64,000 nucleotides of DNA from assembly GCA_013141055.1 (NCBI GenBank), contig JABFRS010000002.1:620001-684000 (forward strand). Reading direction: 5' to 3'. Positions 42,356 to 50,194 of this stretch are shown here, piece by piece (within the stretch, counting starts at the first letter, position 1; each line of letters starts with the position of its first letter). The translations under genes and the position numbers were made by a program. The notes beneath the pieces were generated by a model. It saw only the letters and a list, made by a program, of their open reading frames with translations. It had not been told where the DNA came from and did no database searches. This DNA comes from Cyclobacteriaceae bacterium. GTDB lineage: Bacteria > Bacteroidota > Bacteroidia > Cytophagales > Cyclobacteriaceae.

Positions 42356-43540
42356 ATGAATTTCGATCCCGAAGTCTTCTACCACAACATAGCGCAGACC
42401 TCTCCCCTGGCCTTTGGCATAGCAATCGATCATGCCGAGGGTATCTATCTCTATTCGCCTGATGGAAAGCGCTACATGGATATGATCTCAGGGATCTCCG
42501 TCAGCAATGTCGGGCATCGTCATCCAAAGGTGGTAAAGGCCATCAAGGACCAGGTGGACAAGCATCTTCATGTTATGGTCTATGGAGAATATATTCAGTC
42601 CACCCCTAACCTCCTCGCTGCAAAGCTTGCGAGTCTGCTGCCCAAATCCCTGAACTGTTCCTACTTCGTCAACTCGGGAACAGAAGCCAACGAAGGTGCC
42701 CTTAAGCTTGCCAAGCGCTGGACCGGTCGAATGGAGATCATTTCTTTTAACAAGTCGTATCATGGAAGCACGCATGGTTCGCTCAGCGTTTCCGGAAACG
42801 AAAAGAAGAAGAATGCATTCCGGCCTCTCCTTCCGGAAGTTCGCTTTATAGATTTTAACATTTCAGAACAGCTATCCCAGATCACTGATCAGACCGCCTG
42901 CGTGATCGTCGAAACGATTCAAGGGGATGCTGGTGTGCGAATCACTGCAAAGGAATACATGCTCGCACTCAGGAAACGATGTGATGAAACGGGAGCATTA
43001 CTGATCCTTGATGAGATCCAGTGCGGCATGGGTCGCACGGGTAAGCTATTTGCCTTTGAACACTATGGCATCACGCCCGACATCCTCACCATTGCGAAGG
43101 CTTTTGGCGGTGGATTACCCATTGGTGCTTTCATTTCATCGGAAGAGAAAATGAAAGCTTTTACCTTCGATCCAATGCTGGGGCACATCACCACCTTTGG
43201 AGGAAATCCGGTATGCTGTGCCTCTGCTTTGGCAACCCTCGAAGTCATTGAAGAGGAAAAGCTTCTCAGTCAGGTAGAAGCTAAAGGCAAAAGAATTGAA
43301 TCCAGGCTTCAACATCCAAAGGTAAAAGAGATCAGAAGGATCGGACTGATGTTCGCCATCGACTTTGATTCAGAGGAACGCGTGAACAGAATTGTGGAAT
43401 ACGCCAAGCAGCATGGCGTTATCTGCTATTGGTTCTTATCCCATCCCTACAGTTTCAGAATTGCACCTCCACTTACGATAACAGATCAGGAGATCGATGA
43501 GGCATGTGGGGTGATCAGGAGAGCGATTGAGAAGAGTTAA
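42356..43540 (+). CDS. Class III PLP-dependent aminotransferase (acetylornithine/ornithine type)
   Basis: A 394-aa enzyme with the class III features: GTEANEGALKLAKR (PLP phosphate/aldimine region), LILDEIQCGMGRTGKLFAFEHYG (Asp that contacts the pyridine ring), and AKAFGGGLPIGAFIS, where the Lys binds PLP. Likely substrates are ornithine or acetylornithine-like amines, but lysine/GABA-type activities cannot be excluded. The ATG at 42356 (MNFDPEVF) is preferred over a TTG at 42326 because the latter lies within the terminator. AATCTTTG just before the ATG may be the -7 element. Confidence 0.88.
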   Translation: MNFDPEVFYHNIAQTSPLAFGIAIDHAEGIYLYSPDGKRYMDMISGISVSNVGHRHPKVVKAIKDQVDKHLHVMVYGEYIQSTPNLLAAKLASLLPKSLNCSYFVNSGTEANEGALKLAKRWTGRMEIISFNKSYHGSTHGSLSVSGNEKKKNAFRPLLPEVRFIDFNISEQLSQITDQTACVIVETIQGDAGVRITAKEYMLALRKRCDETGALLILDEIQCGMGRTGKLFAFEHYGITPDILTIAKAFGGGLPIGAFISSEEKMKAFTFDPMLGHITTFGGNPVCCASALATLEVIEEEKLLSQVEAKGKRIESRLQHPKVKEIRRIGLMFAIDFDSEERVNRIVEYAKQHGVICYWFLSHPYSFRIAPPLTITDQEIDEACGVIRRAIEKS

Positions 43541-43649
43541 GAGAAGGTTGAATCAGAAGTTCTTTCCTCCCAATTGCTATTCACCTTGCGTAGATTAACG
43601 AGCCTATTCAACGCAAATTCTGCGTAGAATATCGTCAAAACAGTAGTCT

Positions 43650-43865
43650 ATGGATAGAATAAGCACACGACAGAAATTGATGCTGAATAAACTGCTGGAT
43701 CATTTTGAAGGAGCCTTGACTTCATCGAAATGGGCCAAGTTGACAAAGTCCTCCCACGATACTGCATTGCGTGATCTTCAGGATCTTGTAACTAAAAATG
43801 TTTTAATGAAAGATCCTGCCGGCGGAAGAAGCACCAACTATGTGTTGAACTTCCAGTCTCATTGA
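43650..43865 (+). CDS. Orphan winged-helix domain like the C-terminus of Fic proteins
   Basis: A 71-aa protein, MDRISTRQKLMLNKLLDHFEG..., with LTKSSHDTALRDLQDLVTKNVL and DPAGGRSTNYVL, which closely follow the winged helix that ends many Fic-domain AMPylating enzymes. The Fic catalytic part is absent upstream. It may be a stand-alone DNA-binding protein or a remnant. It is convergent to hslV with a 14-bp gap. Confidence 0.7.
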   Translation: MDRISTRQKLMLNKLLDHFEGALTSSKWAKLTKSSHDTALRDLQDLVTKNVLMKDPAGGRSTNYVLNFQSH

Positions 43866-43879
43866 TTGAATAGTAATGC

Positions 43880-44431
43880 CTATCCTATCTTCTCAACAAT
43901 CAGATTATGATTTGTATAGATGCAGATGTCTGCTGCGATGTGAAGGCTTTCACGAACCATTTCTTCTGCTGTCAGATGCGGAGCAAACTTCTTCAAAGCC
44001 AACGCCGCAGATTGTGCATACATTGATCCTGAACCGATTGCTGCTACCTGCTGGTCTGGCTCAATCACATCTCCGGTACCAGAGATCATCAATATCTCAT
44101 CCTTGTTGATCGTGATCAGCATTGCCTCCAGACGACGAAGGATGCGATCCATCCGCCAGTCTTTCGCAAGCTCAATGGCAGCACGTTTCATATTGCCACC
44201 ATAGGCATTGAGCTTCTCATCAAAACGATCCAGCAGCGTGAAAGCATCGGCCGTAGAGCCGGCAAAACCCACCAGTATCTTCCCGTCCTGAAGCTTACGG
44301 ATCTTCTTTACATTGCTCTTCGCAACGGTATTACCCAGAGTAGCCTGACCATCACCACCGATAGCAACTTGTCCATTGTGTTGAACAGCCAGAATGGTTG
44401 TGGCATGTATGGTGTTGGATTCCTGACTCAA
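43880..44431 (-). CDS. hslV: ATP-dependent protease, HslV peptidase subunit
   Basis: The 183-aa HslV (ClpQ) is the proteasome-like peptidase of the HslUV complex. The N-terminal catalytic threonine is in HATTILAVQ (Thr11 of the ORF, exposed by processing), with GGDGQATLGN, GFAGSTADAF and ICIYTNHNL as in the family. The only in-frame start is TTG at 44431, unusual but no ATG/GTG precedes the Thr. No hslU is adjacent, so its partner lies elsewhere. Confidence 0.93.
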   Translation of the reverse strand: MSQESNTIHATTILAVQHNGQVAIGGDGQATLGNTVAKSNVKKIRKLQDGKILVGFAGSTADAFTLLDRFDEKLNAYGGNMKRAAIELAKDWRMDRILRRLEAMLITINKDEILMISGTGDVIEPDQQVAAIGSGSMYAQSAALALKKFAPHLTAEEMVRESLHIAADICIYTNHNLIVEKIG

Positions 44432-44456
44432 GATTTCGGAGTGATTATTTTAGAAA

Positions 44457-46097
44457 CTAAATAAGAATTCTGACCGGGTCTTCGAGCAGGCCTTTCAGCG
44501 TTTTAAGGAATGCAGAGCCCACTGCTCCGTCCACTGCACGGTGGTCGCATGACATCGTTACCTTCATCACGCTTCCCGGCACCAGCTGACCGTTCTTCAC
44601 GATCGCTGTTTCTTTAATACCTCCGACTGCGAGGATACATGCATCCGGTGGATTGATGATTGCGGTAAATTCTTCGATACCAAACATTCCAAGATTGGAA
44701 ATGGTAAATGTGCTACCCTCCCAGTCACTTGGCTGAAGCTTTTTATCGTGAGCTTTCTTGGCAAGGTCTTTAACTTCTACTGCGATATGGGATAATGATT
44801 TATTGTCGGCAAAGCGAATGACAGGAACCAGTAATCCATCCTGAACAGCTACTGCCACCCCGATATGGATATGATGATTCTTTCTCATTTTGTCTCCCAG
44901 CCAGCTGACATTCACGTCAGGATGCTGACGAAGGGCGGCAGCGACTGCCTTGATCACCATGTCATTGAAAGATATCTTAACAGGAGCAATTTCATTGATA
45001 CTCTTGCGGGCTTCGATGGCCTTGTCCATATTGATCTCCATCGTGAGATAGAAATGCGGAGCGCTGAACTTACTTTCTGCAAGTCTTCTGGCGATAGTTT
45101 TGCGCATCTGGGACACAGGAACTTCTTCAAAGCCTTCCTGTCCTACTACCGATGGTAAAACCACAGGAGCTGAAGTTTTTGATCCACCGGATGCTGGTGC
45201 AGCACCTGGCTTGAAGTTTTCAACATCACGTTTGGTAATACGTCCATGTTCTCCGGACCCCTGAACTTTTGCGATATCATAACCAAGATCCTTTGCCATT
45301 TTCTTGGCCAAAGGAGATGCCTTGAGTCTTCCGTTGCTATGCGTGTCTTTGGTAGCTTCTGCAGATGCAGCACCATTAGAGGAAGAAGCAGGTTGAGCGG
45401 CAGCAGCTGTAGTTGTTGTTGCGGCTTTCGTACCTGAACCTTTTGACTGATGAGCTTTCAAAAGCGTCTGCCAGTCTGCGTTCTTTTCACCAATGATCGC
45501 CAGTACACCGTTAACGGCTACCGGTTCTTTTTCCTTTGCACCGATGTATAATAATGTACCAGTGTTGTAAGATTCATACTCCATGGTTGCCTTATCTGTC
45601 TCGATCTCAGCGAGAAGCTCGCCGGACTTGACAGCATCACCAACCTTTTTATGCCATGATGCGATGACTCCTTCTGCCATGGTATCGCTCATCTTGGGCA
45701 TCAAAACGATCTCTGCCTTGATTCCTGTTGTATCAATATTTTCTGCAGGTGCGGCGGCCACTGCGGTAGCGGTCTCTGCCTTAGGTGCTGCTGATGCTCC
45801 TTCCGCTTTTGCTGCTGGTTGAGCGGCTGTGCCTGATAACAATGCTGAATAATCTTCTCCCTGCTTGCCGACGATTGCCAGCACTCCGTTGATCTGCACG
45901 GGCTGACCTTCCTTTGCACCGAGGTAGAGTACGGTGCCGCTGTTGAACGATTCGTAATCCATCGTCGCCTTGTCAGTCTCAATTTCTGCCATTAGTTCCC
46001 CCGACTTCACTGAATCTCCCACCTTCTTATGCCACTTCGCGATCACCCCTTCGGTCATCGTATCGCTCATTTTCGGCATGCGGATAATTTCTGCCAT
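44457..46097 (-). CDS. Pyruvate dehydrogenase E2 (dihydrolipoamide acetyltransferase)
   Basis: A 546-aa E2 with two N-terminal lipoyl domains (EIETDKATMDY with Lys43, and EIETDKATMEY), Ala-rich linkers, a peripheral subunit-binding domain (ASPLAKKMAKDLGYDIAKV ... GRITKRDVENF) and a catalytic acyltransferase domain ending in SCDHRAVDGAVG (catalytic His ~519). The product assembles the multi-enzyme PDH core. It is 25 bp upstream of hslV on the same strand. Other acyl-CoA E2s are possible, but the lipoyl and core motifs favour PDH. Confidence 0.93.
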   Translation of the reverse strand: MAEIIRMPKMSDTMTEGVIAKWHKKVGDSVKSGELMAEIETDKATMDYESFNSGTVLYLGAKEGQPVQINGVLAIVGKQGEDYSALLSGTAAQPAAKAEGASAAPKAETATAVAAAPAENIDTTGIKAEIVLMPKMSDTMAEGVIASWHKKVGDAVKSGELLAEIETDKATMEYESYNTGTLLYIGAKEKEPVAVNGVLAIIGEKNADWQTLLKAHQSKGSGTKAATTTTAAAAQPASSSNGAASAEATKDTHSNGRLKASPLAKKMAKDLGYDIAKVQGSGEHGRITKRDVENFKPGAAPASGGSKTSAPVVLPSVVGQEGFEEVPVSQMRKTIARRLAESKFSAPHFYLTMEINMDKAIEARKSINEIAPVKISFNDMVIKAVAAALRQHPDVNVSWLGDKMRKNHHIHIGVAVAVQDGLLVPVIRFADNKSLSHIAVEVKDLAKKAHDKKLQPSDWEGSTFTISNLGMFGIEEFTAIINPPDACILAVGGIKETAIVKNGQLVPGSVMKVTMSCDHRAVDGAVGSAFLKTLKGLLEDPVRILI

Positions 46098-46180
46098 GTT
46101 TCTTATTTAAAAATGGATATAAAGTCAAAAATAGGCGTAACGAGGCGATTTTCAAGCACCTGCCATCACTTTAAGGAAAT

Positions 46181-49177
46181 CTAAAAATTAAAGGTTCCGA
46201 CGAGGATTTCATATCTCGTCACCCGGGGATCCAGTCCGTAGCTATACCGGAAACCGATATTGAACTGTGGCAAAAAGCGAAGGACGTTGATGTCAAATTT
46301 CACTTCGCCTCCAACGCTGGTATAGCTTCTGGAAACGGCGTCATTATTTCCGAATTTACTTCGTCCATATCCATAGTCAAGAAAGCCGGTGGCTCGCACA
46401 CGCTGAATATTCAGCAACGGTCCAATAGCAATATCCGGATACCAGACAGGCATGGTATAGTTGACCGACATGCTGTAGAAATCCTGGAATCTTGCAACCG
46501 ACTGGCCCCTAGGCAAGGGTATCTGGTTTCTGAAATAGTAATCAGAATTGTCGATGATGCCTTTTCCATTGCGATCCAGGGCAAGGGGATTAAGCTCATT
46601 TCTCTGAAATGCCCAGTAGCCCCATATTGAATGATGCTTGAAGAAGCCCGGGAAATAAAGCTGCGTTGTGAAAGATGCCTGAGATCCAGTAAAGTCGCCG
46701 CCAAAAGGTGTGTTATAGAATCCGAGATTGAAAGTCTGCCCCCATCGGCTGTTGATATCTCTACGACTTTGCTTCATCAGCCTGTAAGCTGACAACGTAA
46801 AGTGATTATAGATCAGGTTACCATTTCCGATGTAACTGTAAAACTGATATGCACCGAGCACAGCTCCGTTGATGGTGACCGCCGGAATAACACGAGTATC
46901 ATTGATCGAGTTGCTGAATTCTGTGACGTTGGTATATCCCACAGAGTTGCCCAGCGTAACATTTCCAAAATATTTGGATGAGGTAGTAGTCAATGGAATT
47001 CTGAAACCGCCTTCAACATTTTTTTCCTTCCAGGTGAATTTTACGTTTCTGTCTACAAAAGAAGTATCAGTTCCGTTGATGACCCAGGTCTCTGCAGTGC
47101 CTTCATCAACAGAGCGCGTCGATTGGGAAACTGAGAGATCAAGAATGGGAAACTTTCCCTGATAACTGACTCCCGCCTTCCATGTTCCGGTGCGTTCATT
47201 AAGATCAAAAATATAACCTGCGTCGATGCGTGTGGTACTCAGGATATCCTGCGAAAGGATGCCAAGGCGAATGTTGGTCAATGAATTTAAAAAGTAAGGT
47301 CCCCAGCTATGAGGATTGATCATACCGGAAGCACGATGATAGCGCTTTGATTCAAACTTTGTCTGTGTTATAGATTTGAAGAGGTCGGGGCGTCCTTCCT
47401 GATCCACCAGATGCTGATAGGAATTAGGTGCAGGTTGTGTGGCTTCTACTTTTTTCCACGATGCAGGATCGAAAGGAATTTTTACTACATCAAGCCCATT
47501 GCGGGTCTGATCATTATAATAGATTGTTTTGCCGTCTTTGGAAACAAATGGATTGTAGGCTCCATACTTGCTGGCAGTGATCTGGAATTTTTCCTGAGTG
47601 TCCGGATTAATGGCATAGATGTTATCAATCCCACTTAAAGGAGAGTTGAACAAGATATAGTTTCCAAACGCAATCGGATATCCAACATTTTCCTGTGAGA
47701 AAGGAATAAGATCTGAGGAGCTTCCGTCTTCTATTTTAAATCTGGTGATGGTCTTTCCATTTGTATTGGCACGCAAAGCGATGATGGATTTACCATCGGG
47801 AGTCCATCGGGGCATGGAAAGAAGATCATTGGTGGGATTTGCAAACTCTTTCAATACTTTACCACTATAGTAATCCAACACCACGATGGTGATCTTATAC
47901 TCTTCCGTTGTCTGCACCGTTGCCACCTGGTATCCATCCGGTGAGAGAGCGGCAGAAGAATATCGTGAGTGATCTGAAATAACATTCGCATCCTTATCAC
48001 CAAAGTCATATCCCTTTATGACAGAATAAGTATGAACACTCCAGCGTGGGTCATAGCGAAACTCATTCCATACGACTCTTTGATTGGCAGCAGAGAGCAT
48101 TCCTGAGGCATTGATCTGACCCTGAACATATTTTTTCAGTTCATTGCCATTCGCGTCAAGCTTTACCAACTGATCAATATCCCCGATACCGGATTTTGTC
48201 ACCAGAATGGTTCCGTCATCCAGCAACTGCGGGAAAGAATAATCTGTATAAGCTTCCGATTTTCTTTTATTAACTGATTCAAACGCGGTTGGCTGGAACG
48301 CATTAATCGCTGCTTCATATTCTTTCTTCCGTTGCTGCGCCATTTCCAGGTACAGATCCTTGACATACGAACCCGTCTCCTTCTTTAATGAGTTGGAAAA
48401 AGCAAAGGGTATAAAGGGAACATCCCAGGAGCGACCCACCACCTTTTCCCAGATGAGTGGATCATTTGTTTTCTTACGGAGATATGAAACCATATTATAT
48501 CCCAGGACATAATGGTCTGGAATTGCATTCTTGTAAGATCTCAGATACTGCTTGTGATAGTTAAAGGTCCGCCCCTCCATGATGTTGGTCTTGAAAAGCA
48601 GGTCGAAGTTTGGAATGCGACCTCTCCCACTGGGTGTAAAGGCAGTCTCAGTAGCAACGGCATCACCTTCCCAAAACCATTGAGGGACGGCAGCGAAAGC
48701 CATACCCGCGGTTGCCTGTTGTCCGAAGACAAAATACAGCAACTTGTTAAAGCCGGTGATACTTCGCTGGAACTGAACCATGTGACGGTACTCATGAGAA
48801 GAGAGTAAGTTGAGCCAGTCATTTGTTCCCGCAAAATTATAATTCTGAGAAGGCATCGTATAGAACTCTGAACGCTTAGGTGCAAAGGTTACGAAGCCAT
48901 TGGATACAGAAGAGTTGCTCTGCAAGATGATAGACATCTTTTTAGGCAGCGTGCCCATTGACTTTGCTTCAGGCTCCCGTATGGTCTCAAGATTATTGGC
49001 AACACGCTGAGCCTGATCTTCAAAACCTTTTGGATAGAGAACTCTGAAGTTGGGTGTATTGATCTGATACCATTTTATGCCAGGCACATTGGTATCCTGA
49101 GTGGCAGACTCCTGGGCAGCGGAATGGAAATAAAGTAAGCTGAGAACTATGAAGATTCCACCCCGACGTAAAGACAT
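46181..49177 (-). CDS. Secreted gluzincin-like/beta-propeller/beta-barrel protein
   Basis: A 998-aa protein with signal peptide 1-22. Residues ~40-280 look like a peptidase MA-like domain with HEYRH (an HExxH zinc motif) and WFWEGDAVATE (third ligand Glu). Residues ~320-600 form a TolB-like six-bladed beta propeller (SPDGYQVATVQTTEE, TPDGKSIIALRAN, SKDGKTIYYNDQ). The last ~350 residues are a beta-barrel-like region (NFVTLSAYR..., ending in ILVGTFNF). It is probably anchored in the outer membrane with protease and propeller parts in the periplasm or outside. Substrate unknown. Confidence 0.8.
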   Translation of the reverse strand: MSLRRGGIFIVLSLLYFHSAAQESATQDTNVPGIKWYQINTPNFRVLYPKGFEDQAQRVANNLETIREPEAKSMGTLPKKMSIILQSNSSVSNGFVTFAPKRSEFYTMPSQNYNFAGTNDWLNLLSSHEYRHMVQFQRSITGFNKLLYFVFGQQATAGMAFAAVPQWFWEGDAVATETAFTPSGRGRIPNFDLLFKTNIMEGRTFNYHKQYLRSYKNAIPDHYVLGYNMVSYLRKKTNDPLIWEKVVGRSWDVPFIPFAFSNSLKKETGSYVKDLYLEMAQQRKKEYEAAINAFQPTAFESVNKRKSEAYTDYSFPQLLDDGTILVTKSGIGDIDQLVKLDANGNELKKYVQGQINASGMLSAANQRVVWNEFRYDPRWSVHTYSVIKGYDFGDKDANVISDHSRYSSAALSPDGYQVATVQTTEEYKITIVVLDYYSGKVLKEFANPTNDLLSMPRWTPDGKSIIALRANTNGKTITRFKIEDGSSSDLIPFSQENVGYPIAFGNYILFNSPLSGIDNIYAINPDTQEKFQITASKYGAYNPFVSKDGKTIYYNDQTRNGLDVVKIPFDPASWKKVEATQPAPNSYQHLVDQEGRPDLFKSITQTKFESKRYHRASGMINPHSWGPYFLNSLTNIRLGILSQDILSTTRIDAGYIFDLNERTGTWKAGVSYQGKFPILDLSVSQSTRSVDEGTAETWVINGTDTSFVDRNVKFTWKEKNVEGGFRIPLTTTSSKYFGNVTLGNSVGYTNVTEFSNSINDTRVIPAVTINGAVLGAYQFYSYIGNGNLIYNHFTLSAYRLMKQSRRDINSRWGQTFNLGFYNTPFGGDFTGSQASFTTQLYFPGFFKHHSIWGYWAFQRNELNPLALDRNGKGIIDNSDYYFRNQIPLPRGQSVARFQDFYSMSVNYTMPVWYPDIAIGPLLNIQRVRATGFLDYGYGRSKFGNNDAVSRSYTSVGGEVKFDINVLRFLPQFNIGFRYSYGLDPRVTRYEILVGTFNF

Positions 49178-49274
49178 GAAAGGCTTTGTTTAGAAGGTGA
49201 AAACTACACCTTCAAACGCAAAATAAAAACCTGGACTCAGCTAAATCCACAGGCCTGGGTGAGGGTCGGGTGGA

Positions 49275-50189
49275 TTATTTTTTCTTATATCTTTTTCCAG
49301 CAGAAGAAACCGCAGAGACATTGAAGAATCCGAGTGCTTTGCTTCCGTTGGCATTGGTGTTCGTGATATTGGTCGACACATTTGCCAAAGGTGTTGAGAA
49401 CAATTCCTGAAAGCCCCCCGGCCTGTCGGTTTGGATAGCGACCTGGTTGAGATAATTAAATGCACTGAGTGTAACGGAGTGTATCTGGACATTCAGTGAA
49501 TCACCTGAAACAATTGGAGAAACATTGCGGCCATCGGCATCCTCATCACGTGAATTAATTCCTCTGCGGATCGGTGTGATGAATACAACACCATCTGCTA
49601 CTCCTCCACCGGAGAATCCTGCATCATAGGCAACATTGATTTCGGATGGCTTTGTAAGATAAACTCCATTTTTATAAGTGCGTATCCAATATGTATCTCC
49701 GCTTCCCTCCGGATCTGTTGCCCAGAATTGCCCTCTTGTTAATGAATCTGTTGAGCCTGTTCTTTTTTCAGTATCATAGGTAAGGCTGTCAATGACCGGC
49801 ACCCGACCCATTGCAGAGGATGCTTCAAAGATTTCTCCGTTCACTTTGATGGAGAGAGAATACTTGTTGCCAACGGTTCCAAAAACTTCATTGACGGGAG
49901 GTGTCCATCGGTAATAGCCGGCATTGCTACCATCTTCAACGAATGTGAATACTTTTCCTTTGTCATCAGTTACGGTAACATCCGCACCAGATACTCCCGG
50001 AGGATTTGTGCTTTCAAAATAAGGTTGGGACTGGGTGAGGATGATCACCTGACTTCCTGGTTTGTTGTTGAGCCACGCGTCCACTACCAGTAACGGAGCA
50101 GCACTCTCAAGAGCAGGATTGATCTTGTCCTCACATGAGAGAAGCAGTAATGAGAAAAATAAAATGATATAGTTTTTAGTAAATCTCAT
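49275..50189 (-). CDS. DUF4249 lipoprotein, partner of a TonB receptor
   Basis: A 304-aa lipoprotein (lipobox LLLSC, Cys ~19) with the DUF4249 pattern: LVVDAWLNNKPGSQVIILTQSQPYF, ADVTVTDDKGKVFTF, a central YSLSIKV region and the late LNVQIHSVTLSAFNYLNQV. In Bacteroidota this family is usually encoded directly downstream of a TonB-dependent receptor, as here with a 5-bp gap. It is probably a surface-exposed accessory that helps the receptor take up an unknown substrate. Confidence 0.88.
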   Translation of the reverse strand: MRFTKNYIILFFSLLLLSCEDKINPALESAAPLLVVDAWLNNKPGSQVIILTQSQPYFESTNPPGVSGADVTVTDDKGKVFTFVEDGSNAGYYRWTPPVNEVFGTVGNKYSLSIKVNGEIFEASSAMGRVPVIDSLTYDTEKRTGSTDSLTRGQFWATDPEGSGDTYWIRTYKNGVYLTKPSEINVAYDAGFSGGGVADGVVFITPIRRGINSRDEDADGRNVSPIVSGDSLNVQIHSVTLSAFNYLNQVAIQTDRPGGFQELFSTPLANVSTNITNTNANGSKALGFFNVSAVSSAGKRYKKK

Positions 50190-50194
50190 CGCGA

